A DNA stretch of 64,000 nt. It comes from JANELJ01 sp024511395. GTDB taxonomy: Bacteria; Pseudomonadota; Gammaproteobacteria; GRL18. A program made the translations under genes and the position numbers. The notes beneath the pieces were generated by a model. That model did no database searches and was not told the origin of the DNA. It saw nothing but the letters and a program-made list of their open reading frames with translations. Shown piece by piece: positions 54,889 through 63,194 of the stretch (position 1 is its first letter; every line of letters starts with the position of its first letter). The DNA lies in assembly GCA_963681975.1 (NCBI GenBank), contig OY820613.1, positions 2,480,001 through 2,544,000 on the forward strand. Direction: 5' to 3'.

Positions 54889-54923
54889 GCGTTCAGCGTT
54901 CAGCGTTCAGCGTTCAGCGTTCA
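54889..54923. repeat. Heptamer array (GCGTTCA)x5
   Basis: Five perfect tandem copies between plsY and nnrS. About 50 bases further on (54976-55015), degenerate copies of the complement (TGAACGCTGAAC, GCGCTGAACGCTG) occur, so the two clusters could pair in RNA. The same heptamer occurs six times at 63126-63167. Confidence 0.95.
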
Positions 54924-55017
54924 GAAAAAAAATTAAAATATTTTGCACAAACTTAAAGATAAATTCTGTTGCTCTGGCTCTTTCTGAACGCTGAACTCTC
55001 AGCGCTGAACGCTGCTC

Positions 55018-56211
55018 TTATCCTTCCTGCCCATCCACCCGCGGCGCACTCAGAATCGGCGTATAAGCCAGACTAAACAATACAAACGCAACAACCCATA
55101 GCGTAATAGATATCTCAATCCACAGCACATACTGGCTCATGGCAATCAGAGGCATAAATACCCGCAGTAGTGCTGCAATAAATAACAGGTAGAAACCCCA
55201 TACAGCAAATTTAGGCGGTACCATTTCCCGGCCGGTGTGGCCCAGGGAAACGCGGGCCATCATGCCGTAGGTGGTGATGCCGATTACACCGACAGTCCAG
55301 GCATGGATGGCCAGGTTATTAGTTACCAGCTCTAGTCCTACAAGCAGTTTCATGGCAAAACCGATAATCAGCCATAAATAACCGGCATACAGTACCCAGA
55401 GTATGGGGATATTAAGCACGGGTTTAGAAAACCAAGGCATAACCCGCATAAAATGCGCCACCAGCATTACTGCTGCAAGCAGAGCAATAATCAGACCGTT
55501 AAGGACAAAGAGATCGGCCAGTCCCAGTAACACCAATGTGTAAAGCAGCACTTTTTCCAGTAAAGGACGTTCCACTACCTGGGTGCCGGGTACTACAACC
55601 CGGGTAAAAAAAGGCATTACTCTGCCAGTCAGAACCTGGATTATCATTAAAATACTGTACAGCGTCAGGGTATTACCCAGGATTAGAGTACCCGTAGTTA
55701 TCCCAAGATGCTGTAACTGCACCAGAATATCGGCCAGCATAAAGGTTGAAATAATAACCACCATAATAATATTATGCCATTGCTTTGCTTTTATAATGGG
55801 ATGGGCAATAGCTAGGGCCAGTAATAGAAAAAAACTGATATCCACCAGGGCAATTAACATACCCGGTACAGGTGTAAAAGGCAGGATACGAGCCAGCAGC
55901 CAGACAAGAGCCAATATGGCTAATGGTGTTTTTGTAATGGTCTGCACACCGGTCCAGTTCCTAACGGCAGTCAGTAAAAAGCCAGCAATAACGGCTGAAG
56001 CGTAACCAAACAGCATCTCATGACTGTGCCAGTCTATAAAACCGTAATAATTATTCAGATGCAGGGTGTTGGTGTACATCAGAGCCCACAGGCTCATTAA
56101 CACAACCGCTGACCACCCGGCTAACAGGAAAAAAGGCCGAAAGCCCAGGTTAAACATGGCAAAACTGCTGGTTAGCTTCTCATTGATCTGTAACAACACA
56201 ATAGTCCTCAA
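55018..56211 (-). CDS. nnrS: NnrS-family haem-copper membrane protein
   Basis: NnrS proteins are inner-membrane proteins with about 12 helices that bind haem and copper and protect against nitric-oxide stress. At 397 residues it has the family start FNLGFRPFFLLAGWSA, conserved histidine blocks DWHSHEMLFGYASAVIAGFLLTA and HAWTVGVIGITTYGMMARVSLGHTGR, and the segment VLTGRVMPFFTR. The start is uncertain: TTG 56209-56211 or GTG 56197-56199. Fnr/Dnr control is usual for this gene, and a partial Fnr-like box lies upstream. A SirB2-like gene precedes it on the same strand. Confidence 0.93.
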   Translation of the reverse strand: MRTIVLLQINEKLTSSFAMFNLGFRPFFLLAGWSAVVLMSLWALMYTNTLHLNNYYGFIDWHSHEMLFGYASAVIAGFLLTAVRNWTGVQTITKTPLAILALVWLLARILPFTPVPGMLIALVDISFFLLLALAIAHPIIKAKQWHNIIMVVIISTFMLADILVQLQHLGITTGTLILGNTLTLYSILMIIQVLTGRVMPFFTRVVVPGTQVVERPLLEKVLLYTLVLLGLADLFVLNGLIIALLAAVMLVAHFMRVMPWFSKPVLNIPILWVLYAGYLWLIIGFAMKLLVGLELVTNNLAIHAWTVGVIGITTYGMMARVSLGHTGREMVPPKFAVWGFYLLFIAALLRVFMPLIAMSQYVLWIEISITLWVVAFVLFSLAYTPILSAPRVDGQEG

Positions 56212-56262
56212 AACGGGTAAATCCAGAAGAGCTCATTAGAACAATATTTAACCAGCAAGTGA

Positions 56263-56276
56263 ATGACCAAGATCAA
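56263..56276. promoter_or_regulatory. Possible Fnr/Dnr-like box upstream of nnrS
   Basis: Read toward nnrS the sequence is TTGATCTTGGTCAT: a perfect TTGAT half and three of five bases of the second half. Its centre is about 58 bp before the nnrS start, compatible with an activating position. The match is only moderate. Confidence 0.4.
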
Positions 56277-56345
56277 GGGGCAAAAATAGGATACTGGTGG
56301 ACAGGCAGGATCAATAGCTATGGGCAAATGCCCGGACCTCTATAT

Positions 56346-56735
56346 TTAATAACTGAATACTACAGCAGGGGCTTTGTAATGAGCTACATAAACAATATAG
56401 GCAAACACCACAACCGCAGCAAGCGCTGCTGTTGCCCGAAGGTTTTTTGTTTTTGCCCATTTTAAGGCCACCATACCTAGCAAAATATACAGACACAGGC
56501 CAATAATTTTTTCTGCCATCCAGAAAGTTGTAAAAGGATTAAGACCTAGTAAGTACACCATGAACAGGGCACTGACAAGCAGTATGCTATCAACCATATG
56601 CGGCACTTTTTTAAACCAGTAACGATTCTGATAAGGTGAATCTCTGTGTTTCAATATAACACGGATAATAAAGCCGGTGATTGACAGAGAGATAGCAGTG
56701 ACGTGGATTAATTTGGTAATTTCAAATAAGGTCAT
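56346..56735 (-). CDS. SirB2-family membrane protein
   Basis: A 129-residue inner-membrane protein with four helices. Family features are the start LFEITKLIHVTAISLSITGFIIR, then KKVPHMVDSILLVSALFMV with the conserved P-H-D, and AEKIIGLCLYILLGMVALK. SirB2 proteins are of unknown biochemical function, though one was first noted as an invasion regulator gene. It lies upstream of nnrS on the same strand, with 134 bp between them. Confidence 0.85.
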   Translation of the reverse strand: MTLFEITKLIHVTAISLSITGFIIRVILKHRDSPYQNRYWFKKVPHMVDSILLVSALFMVYLLGLNPFTTFWMAEKIIGLCLYILLGMVALKWAKTKNLRATAALAAVVVFAYIVYVAHYKAPAVVFSY

Positions 56736-57199
56736 TTGGGAGTTAGGTTTTAAGGTTTTAGGATAGAGGAAGTTATTTGATAACTAAAAAAGCCCTTCTT
56801 AGAAACACAGTATTCCACGATAGTATTTTTCTGTCCTGATAGTAGAGTTATAACTTGGTTTTCCATTTATCAAGATCTCTTCTTGCGTGCAGTACAGCAA
56901 GAACAATTATAGTATTACTATTAACCATAACCAGATAATATAAGCCAAAAGGAAAACGTTTCAGTGATCTGTCAACACTTTCCCGGACACTTTTTTTAAG
57001 CCATTTTCTGTAGTTCTTCGTAATCTTTAGGTGATAAATAATCATTGGCAGAATGCAGTCTTTCCCTGTTATAAAAGACTTCAATATATTCAAATATCAC
57101 CTGTTTAGCTTCATCCCTGGTTCTGAATTTCTGATGATGCACCAACTCTGTTTTCAGTGTATGGAAAAAGCTTTCTGGTACAGCATTGACGCTCCTATG

Positions 57200-58258
57200 T
57201 CAAGTAAGCAAGGCAGCGTCCTTCAAATCAGCCAGAATAATTGGATATAACTCTCTAATAATATAACGCTTCAAACATCGATGGATCTCTTTTAATGATT
57301 TAGCCTCTAATGTTCTTCGAGCGACATATTCCCGGGTACGTGGATCACTTCGCATACGAACCATGGCAATCGTCCATAATGCATTATTAGCATCCCGATT
57401 ACCTCCACGGTTAAGTTGGTGACGAACGGTTTTACCCGAGGAAGCCTCTAAAGGATTAACACCACATAATGAAGCTAAGGCTGCTTCATTACGTAGACGT
57501 TCTGGGTTATCACCAGCAACGGCCAGTAATGTTGCCGCTGTTTGAGGGCCAACACCAAATTGTTCCGGCATTCGTTTGGCACCGCGTTTTGTTAATTGCT
57601 CCAGGGTTTTATCCAGTTCTTTCAGCTCTTCTGTAAGGGAGAGCCAGCGTTTCGCTAATAAACGGAGAGTGGTAGCCAATGTAACTAACCAACTTGATTC
57701 TCCAGGTGTTCGCAGGTAAGCGCAGCTATTAACACATTCTGCAGGCTTTGACTTCCATAATTTTGAACGTATATTATCAGGGGCAGAAATAAGCAAAGCC
57801 CGGATCTGATTAATGGCCTGTGTCCGTGCCTTAACGGCGCTACGCCTGGCAACAGAGACAATCCGCATAGCTTCAGCAGCACCAGAGTGTAATTTAGGTA
57901 TTGCACATACGTTACCCGATAAAACAGTGCGTGCAGCACTTTCTGCATCTGTTGGATCGGACTTACCACGAAAGCGACGCATTGAACGGTCAGGTCGATT
58001 AATTTCAAAGACCTGAACTTTTTGTTTAGAAATAAATCGTGCCAAACCCGCACCATAAGTTCCTGTACCTTCAATGCCTGCTCGTCGCAGCTTACCAAAA
58101 GATTGTGCCCATTTAAATAACTGCTGATAACCCGTAGTATTCGTCTCTATCGATAAATTTCCCAGATATTTTCCAAATCCATCAATGAGCACTGCAATAT
58201 GTTTATCCAAATGGGTATCAACACCAGGGATAACTTCATTTTGAAGTTTTTTGTTCAT
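57200..58258 (-). CDS. IS110-family transposase (DEDD recombinase)
   Basis: About 352 residues from ATG 58256-58258 (MNKKLQNEVIPGVDTHLDKH). A longer frame to 58282 adds eight residues from the non-coding end. The N-terminal RuvC-like DEDD domain has VDTH, IEGTGTYGAGLARF and SDPTDAESAART. The C-terminal Transposase_20 domain has FGVGPQTAATLLAVAGDNPERL, and the catalytic serine region LASLCGVNPLEASSGKT with LNRGGNRDANNALW. This type inserts without inverted repeats, often guided by a bridge RNA from its flanking non-coding end. The ~240 bp upstream (58259-58500) would be the place to look for that RNA. The frame is intact. Confidence 0.93.
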   Translation of the reverse strand: MNKKLQNEVIPGVDTHLDKHIAVLIDGFGKYLGNLSIETNTTGYQQLFKWAQSFGKLRRAGIEGTGTYGAGLARFISKQKVQVFEINRPDRSMRRFRGKSDPTDAESAARTVLSGNVCAIPKLHSGAAEAMRIVSVARRSAVKARTQAINQIRALLISAPDNIRSKLWKSKPAECVNSCAYLRTPGESSWLVTLATTLRLLAKRWLSLTEELKELDKTLEQLTKRGAKRMPEQFGVGPQTAATLLAVAGDNPERLRNEAALASLCGVNPLEASSGKTVRHQLNRGGNRDANNALWTIAMVRMRSDPRTREYVARRTLEAKSLKEIHRCLKRYIIRELYPIILADLKDAALLT

Positions 58259-58500
58259 GGCCAACACCTCCCAAAAAAGCATAAGTCAGGTATCACCAAT
58301 CCGAATTACAGGACAGGACACTCAAGATGCAAAACAAAGCTCCTATTAGGTCACAAGTAATCGGCCCAGTGACGCCTGGGGAACGTCAACTCCAATCAAC
58401 AGGTCAATACAAAGGCAACAAGGCCAATCCCAGCATGGGTCAGATTGGGATGACGTTCATGGGTATTATAAACTGAGTGTCCCGGCAATTACCCTTGCGA
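58259..58500 (-). other. IS110 non-coding end, possible bridge-RNA region
   Basis: This sequence separates the transposase start from the interrupted IS3 orfA. It contains several short palindromes (for example CCAATCCCAGCATGGG near 58421). IS110-family elements express a structured RNA from such an end; I can only point to the location, not to a fold. Confidence 0.4.
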
Positions 58501-58862
58501 CTCATGGCGACTACTGAAACCGACTTTTCTGACTCGATAGCCAACTGTACTGCTGATTCTCTGAATTCCGGGGTATAGCTCTTTGCTTGTCTTGTTTTAT
58601 CTGTCATTTTGAACACTCTCTCTTTTTAAAAGTATTTTAAGTTGTGTGTCCGGAATAGTATAGCCTCATCACAGATTAATTCGTCTTATATCTTGCAGGA
58701 CTTTTTTGTAAATAAGGGGTGAACGGTAGATTTTAGTAATAGCTTCATCTGCGCATAATTTAAAGTCAAATCCGAGGCCCTGTCTTTGAGACTGATACCA
58801 TTGAAAGGCATCTAACAAATCCTCCCGAGCTTCCGGGCGAATGATTAATTTATAGCCCATTA

Positions 58863-59075
58863 CTATTTCATTTCATTTTTAATTTCGTCCCATGAGAAGC
58901 CCTCATCTGGCGATGCATTGTATGCTGAGATCCTAGTCTCAAGTACTTTCTTCTAGGATTCAGTTACTTTCAATGTATTTTCATCATTTGCTATGCTATC
59001 CCATAGTTCTTCAGCAAGCAAAATCCGCTCAGACTAGCTAAGCTCTTGAATATTAATTATTTTTTAAATTGTCAT
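58863..59075 (-). pseudogene. Addiction-module antitoxin remnant with three stops
   Basis: Read on the minus strand from ATG 59073-59075, 71 codons give the layout of the PF09720-type antitoxin: ELS-stop-SERILLAEELWDSI, then TES-stop-KKVLETRISAYN and SPDEGFSWDEIKNEMK. Stops are TAA at 59064-59066, and TAG at 59034-59036 and 58953-58955. The frame is otherwise continuous to the final TAG at 58863-58865. It ends two bases before the toxin start. Confidence 0.8.
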
Positions 59076-59316
59076 GCTAACATTCTAGTTTAAAATCTAC
59101 TTTTTGTCGATAATATGCAGGTTTATCAGCACACCAGACTACTGAAAATATTTATTAAAGAGTGGCAGAACTTCAAATTTTCTAATACCTGATATCAATT
59201 GCATTTATTTACACCACAGATCAACATTGATTTTAGCTGAATAATCAACGATTATGCTACACTTTATTTTACTTACATTTTCCTCATATTTTCCGTGCCG
59301 GTTCAAGGGTTCTTTT

Positions 59317-59682
59317 ATGGACATCGTTTTTATTGAGCAGTTCAAATTGGATACCATTATTGGTATTCATGACTGGGAGCGTGAACAGCCCCAGCCGATT
59401 GTTCTGGATATTGAAATTGGCTGCTGTATTAAAAAAGCAGTACAGAGTGATCATATAAAAGACTGTGTGGATTATTTTGAAGTGTGTGAGCGGATCCGGC
59501 AGTTAGCGGCTACCCATCATTTTCAGCTGGTTGAAACTCTGGTAGAAGCCATTAGTGATATGATTATAAATGATTTTGGTGCCCGGCAGGTTAAAATAAA
59601 GCTGAGCAAGCCCAATGCGGTTGCCGGGGCTCAGGGTGTCGGCGTCATAATTGAGCGCTCTGCTGATAACAGGAACACATAA
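59317..59682 (+). CDS. folB: Dihydroneopterin aldolase
   Basis: FolB cleaves dihydroneopterin to 6-hydroxymethyl-dihydropterin in folate synthesis. I choose ATG 59317 (MDIVFIEQFKLDTIIGIHDWERE), the family N-terminus, giving 121 residues. An upstream frame to 59254 adds unconserved residues. The substrate-binding VDYFEVCERI and the catalytic-Lys region VKIKLSKPNAV are present. folK begins two bases after its stop, so the genes are coupled. In many relatives folB lies next to plsY; here about 4.5 kb of accessory DNA intervenes. Confidence 0.95.
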   Translation: MDIVFIEQFKLDTIIGIHDWEREQPQPIVLDIEIGCCIKKAVQSDHIKDCVDYFEVCERIRQLAATHHFQLVETLVEAISDMIINDFGARQVKIKLSKPNAVAGAQGVGVIIERSADNRNT

Positions 59683-59684
59683 TA

Positions 59685-60194
59685 ATGAATATGCATCGTG
59701 TCTATGTCGGTATTGGCAGCAATATAGAACAGGAAAAACACATTCAACTGTCTGCACAATATCTGCGCAATGCCTTTGGAGACAATTGCGGCTTACAATT
59801 GTCTCCGGTTTATAAAGCCCGGGCAGTAGGTTTTGATGGCGATGATTTTTATAATCTGGTGGCCTGTTTTGACACGGATAAAAGCGCCATTGAGGTGGAA
59901 AAAACCTTAAAACAGATTGAGCATGAAAACGGCCGGCAGCGCAACCAGGAAAAATTCTCTGCCCGAACTCTGGATATTGATTTATTACTTTATGATCAGG
60001 AAATTATTCAGGCAGATGGTATCTCTGTACCCAGAGATGAAATTGAAAAGTACGCCTTTGTACTGTCTCCGCTGGCTGATCTGGCACCGGAACTGGTGCA
60101 TCCTCAAACAGGTAAAAGCATGGCTGAAATGTGGCATGTCATGCAGGCAGATATTGATAAAAACAGCCTGCAGAAAATTGATTTTAACTGGTAA
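59685..60194 (+). CDS. folK: 6-hydroxymethyl-7,8-dihydropterin pyrophosphokinase
   Basis: HPPK transfers pyrophosphate from ATP to the folB product. At 169 residues it has YVGIGSNIE at the N-terminus and the HPPK signature RQRNQEKFSARTLDIDLLLYD with the metal-binding Asp pair. VPRDEIEKYAFVLSPLADLAP follows. ATG 59685 is two bases after folB. A hairpin (GGCACT..AGTGCC) lies about 40 bp past the stop. The frame is intact. Confidence 0.95.
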   Translation: MNMHRVYVGIGSNIEQEKHIQLSAQYLRNAFGDNCGLQLSPVYKARAVGFDGDDFYNLVACFDTDKSAIEVEKTLKQIEHENGRQRNQEKFSARTLDIDLLLYDQEIIQADGISVPRDEIEKYAFVLSPLADLAPELVHPQTGKSMAEMWHVMQADIDKNSLQKIDFNW

Positions 60195-60235
60195 TAATGC
60201 CTGTTTATGCAGGCCGTCTATTGATACAGGCACTT

Positions 60236-60952
60236 CTATAAATGCAGGAGTGCCTTGGTTTGTGCTATCTTTTCCTTAGCCTTTTCCAGCACTTTGATGC
60301 TTAGCTTGGGTGTCAACTGGCCCAGAGCCAGTTTATGGAAAGCCGGTATCTGGTCAATAATAGGCACCTCACGCTGTCGTGGGGTGCCGATATAGCTATG
60401 TAAATGCGCTATATTAACAATATCTACCAGATCAGACTTGTCGTTGTAGTCCCGCATCCAGTTTTCTGTTTCTTCGGTCACCTCAATAAAATCTTCCGAA
60501 AGTCCCAGCGGCTTAAAATGGATGAACCAACCTGAGAATGCATTTTTTTATCACTTTACCCAAATGTTCCTCGCTATCCATAATCAGAGGATGCTCAACA
60601 GCCTTGTTTAAAATAGCCACTACACCTATATCATGGATAAGCCCGGCCAGCAGCGCATGTTCCGCATTAAAACCATGGGTTATTTTTGCCAGTACAAAAC
60701 TGATGGAAGCAATTTCAATGCTGTGCTCCCAGAGCATACACATCTATTTGGTCAGAAGGGGATTTTTAGAGGTAAATATTTCTTTCAATGTAAAGGCAGT
60801 GACCAGTTATACTTTGGTTTTGGTTCCCAGACTGACTACCGCTGTTTTTAAATCCTCGGCTTTTTTACGGCGCTGATAAAATGCGCTATTGGCGGCTTTA
60901 ATAATTTTAGCGGCAATGGCCGGATCCGTCAGAATCACATTGGCAATATCTA
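60236..60952 (-). pseudogene. HDOD-domain protein, truncated by IS copy F
   Basis: The minus-strand frames read LTDPAIAAKIIKAANSAFYQ, then TAVVSLGTKTKV, TAFTLKEIF, EHSIEIASISFVLAKI, LLAGLIHDIGVVAILNK and on to AHLHSYIG. This is the order of an HDOD domain (HD-like without all metal ligands). Stops are TAA at 60807-60809 and TAG at 60744-60746, both at probable Gln codons, and the frame shifts near 60510. The N-terminus is missing where the IS begins at 60953. It is non-functional. Confidence 0.85.
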
Positions 60953-62450
60953 GTCCGACCTGAATAAATCATAGCACATTGATTTATAAAGAAATATTGG
61001 CGAATTATGGGTGTTAAATTTGCAGGTTTTTGGTAAAATAACCCTTATTACCTTGCAAATTTCCAGACCAGAATGAAGCCAGAGAAACAGCCAAAAATAC
61101 CTCAGGAAGACCTGTTCAGGATGCGCCTTGAAAACATCCTGGACATAAACCATGAGTTGATTAAGTTATCAAAACACATAGACTGGGAAAGTCCTGATAA
61201 AGAATGGGGCGCTCTGTTTGTATCCACTAAAGGTGCTCCTGCCATACGCACTCGATTGATTGCAGGATTGCATTACCTGAAACACCTGCATGATTTATCG
61301 GATGAACAGGTAGTAAAAGGCTGGACAGAAAATCCGTACTGGCAGTATTTCTGTGGTGAAGAATACTTTCAGCATAAAATGCCTATACACCCTGTGACCA
61401 TGACCAAATGGCGTAACCGGCCGGGTAAATCAGGCAGTGAAAAATTACTGATTGAAACCATTAAAGCCGGACTAAAGAGTAAAACCATAAAGCCCGGTAG
61501 TTTAAAGAAAGTCACGGTAGATACTACCGTACAGGAAAAGAACATCGCTTTTCCAACCGATTCAAAGCTCCTGAACAAAGCCGGAGAAAACCTGGTTAAA
61601 CTGTCCAAAGAGCACGGTATTAAACTGCGCCAGAACTATAATCGGGTTGGGCCGCAATATGTACTAATGACCAGTCGTTATGCTTATGCAAAACAGTTTA
61701 AACGCATGAAGAAAATGAACAATAAACTGAAATCCCGTTTAGGTCGTGTTAAACGGGATATTGAACGACAACTGCCCAACTATTCTGTTGATATTCAGTC
61801 ATTGTTTGAAGCGGCACTGGAACAGGCTCAGAAACTGATTGAGCAGGAGCAGCACAGTAAGAACAAGCTTTACAGTTTACATGCTCCTGAAGTCGAGTGT
61901 ATCAGTAAAGGCAAAGCTCATAAGCCTTATGAATTTGGAGTTAAAACCAGTATTGCGGTAACTAACAAGGAAGGCTTTGTTATTGGCGCTCAAAGTTGTC
62001 CGGGCAATCCTTATGATGGACATACCTTGCTGCCACAACTGGAACAGATAAAACAGTTTACAGCCGTACAGCCGGAACAATGCTTTGTTGACCGGGGTTA
62101 TCGTGGACATGAAGTAAAAGACACTAAAGTTTTTATCTCAGGTCAGAAGCGAGGCGTTACCCGAAGTATTAAAAAGGCATTAAAACGGCGCAGTGCGATT
62201 GAGCCTGAAATCGGTCATATGAAAAACGATGGCCGTTTAGATCGCTGCTACCTCAAAGGCACAGTCGGTGATGCCATTAATGTGGTTATGGTAGCCGCTG
62301 GACATAACTTAAGAAAGAGCATCAATAAGCTCCGGCTTTTGTGGCTCAAAATTATTTCCGGTTTGATGGGGTTTTTTATCAAACCGGGGCAATCAGCTGC
62401 TTTAAACCTGGCTTGATGTCAGGCTTAAAACGGTATTATTCAGGTTGAAC
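60953..62450 (+). mobile_element. IS5/IS1182-type element, copy F (complete, 1498 bp)
   Basis: The ends are GTCCGACCTGAATAA and TTATTCAGGTTGAAC. The flanks differ (TATCTA left, TATTTA right), and they belong to different genes (HDOD left, Memo right). That fits recombination between two IS copies or a deletion next to this one. Confidence 0.94.
61073..62416 (+). CDS. IS5/IS1182-family DDE transposase (copy F)
   Basis: Intact, 447 residues, with all DDE blocks as in copies C and E. Distinctive substitutions include ENILDINH near the start and FEAALEQAQ in the middle. The transposase should be active, so at least three intact copies in the window could mobilise the damaged ones. Confidence 0.95.
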   Translation: MKPEKQPKIPQEDLFRMRLENILDINHELIKLSKHIDWESPDKEWGALFVSTKGAPAIRTRLIAGLHYLKHLHDLSDEQVVKGWTENPYWQYFCGEEYFQHKMPIHPVTMTKWRNRPGKSGSEKLLIETIKAGLKSKTIKPGSLKKVTVDTTVQEKNIAFPTDSKLLNKAGENLVKLSKEHGIKLRQNYNRVGPQYVLMTSRYAYAKQFKRMKKMNNKLKSRLGRVKRDIERQLPNYSVDIQSLFEAALEQAQKLIEQEQHSKNKLYSLHAPEVECISKGKAHKPYEFGVKTSIAVTNKEGFVIGAQSCPGNPYDGHTLLPQLEQIKQFTAVQPEQCFVDRGYRGHEVKDTKVFISGQKRGVTRSIKKALKRRSAIEPEIGHMKNDGRLDRCYLKGTVGDAINVVMVAAGHNLRKSINKLRLLWLKIISGLMGFFIKPGQSAALNLA

Positions 62451-63121
62451 TATTTAATACCACACCAGCACATCAGTCACCTGCAGTAGCCGGTATGTTT
62501 TATCTTGGCCCCGCCAGTGAACTGGAGCGATCAGTAGAACTTTATCTGCAACAGGCTCCTGTTGAACCACTGTCTAAACGGCCTAAAGCTATGATAGTGC
62601 CACATGCGGGTTATATTTATTCCGCACCGGTAGCCGCCAGTGCTTATAAACTATTACAGCCTTTTGCTGATAAAATTTCCCAGGTGGTCCTGTTGGGTCC
62701 CTCTCACAGGGTTCCTTTTACCGGCATTGCCAGTAGTTCTGCCGAAGCTTTTGATACACCGTTAGGCGCTATTCCACTAAACCGGAGCACCATTGACAGG
62801 GTCAATCAGCTGCCGTTTGTTGTGCCATACGATGAAGCTCACCAACAGGAACATAGCTTGGAAGTACAGCTGCCCTTTTTACAGAAAGTACTGTCTAATT
62901 TCACCTTGGTACCGCTGGTTATCTGCCAGGCCAGTGATGAACAGGTGGAACCACAGAAAATTCATTATGAACAGGCCTGTGGCCACACCTGCATTGCCGG
63001 CTTATTACTGGCGGCTAAAAATCATCATTTAAAGGTTAAAACCTTGGATATTCGTAACTCGGGGGATACAACATGCAGTAAGGATCAGGTTGTGGGGTAT
63101 GGGAGTTGGGTGTTTGTTTGA
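62451..63121 (+). pseudogene. Memo-family protein (AmmeMemoRadiSam system B), truncated
   Basis: The frame begins in the IS flank (NTTPAHQSPAVAGMFYLG), so the natural start is lost. Family blocks follow: MIVPHAGYIYSAPVAASAY with the conserved His, LLGPSHRVPFTGIA, and QEHSLEVQLPFLQ. Between ASDEQV and HYEQACG about 45 residues that normally hold the SSDLSHY block are missing. LDIRNSGDT and VVGYGSW close the protein. ATG 62495 could start a shorter protein, but the missing core argues against function. Confidence 0.85.
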
Positions 63122-63125
63122 GAGA

Positions 63126-63167
63126 GCGTTCAGCGTTCAGCGTTCAGCGTTCAGCGTTCAGCGTTCA
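63126..63167. repeat. Heptamer array (GCGTTCA)x6
   Basis: Six perfect tandem copies starting four bases after the Memo stop, the same unit as at 54889-54923. It lies between the Memo and AMMECR1 remnants. Confidence 0.95.
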
Positions 63168-63194
63168 GAAAGAGCTTAGATAGAGAGGTGGGTG

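Larger units (their letters stand above)
56970..58668 (-). mobile_element. IS3-family element, gutted by an IS110 insertion
   Basis: The right end TGTCAACACTTTCCCGGACA (56970-56989) and left-end sequence containing TCCGGACACA (near 58645-58655) bracket it. At the right, the orfB C-terminus remains (56996-57195: ESFFHTLKTELVHHQKF, then FYNRERLHSANDYLSP). At the left, the first ~35 codons of orfA remain (ATG 58605-58607; MTDKTRQAKSYTPEFRESAV). The middle has been replaced by IS110 sequence. Confidence 0.85.
56848..58860 (-). pseudogene. ParE/RelE-family toxin, split by IS3 (itself split by IS110)
   Basis: The N-terminal piece (58669-58860) reads MGYKLIIRPEAREDLLDAFQ, then WYQSQRQGLGFDFKLCADEA and VLQDIRRI. 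The C-terminal piece (56848-56969) reads SLKRFPFGLYYLVMV, then IIVLAVLHARRDLDKW. Joined, these make a standard ~100-residue ParE-like ribosome-independent or gyrase toxin. About 1.7 kb of nested IS DNA separates them. The antitoxin remnant lies directly upstream (58863-59075) in the usual order, two bases apart. Both partners are dead. Confidence 0.87.

Noticed and set aside
56848..57093. An 81-residue stand-alone protein
   Set aside because: Its first half is the end of an IS3 and its second half is the C-terminus of the split ParE toxin.
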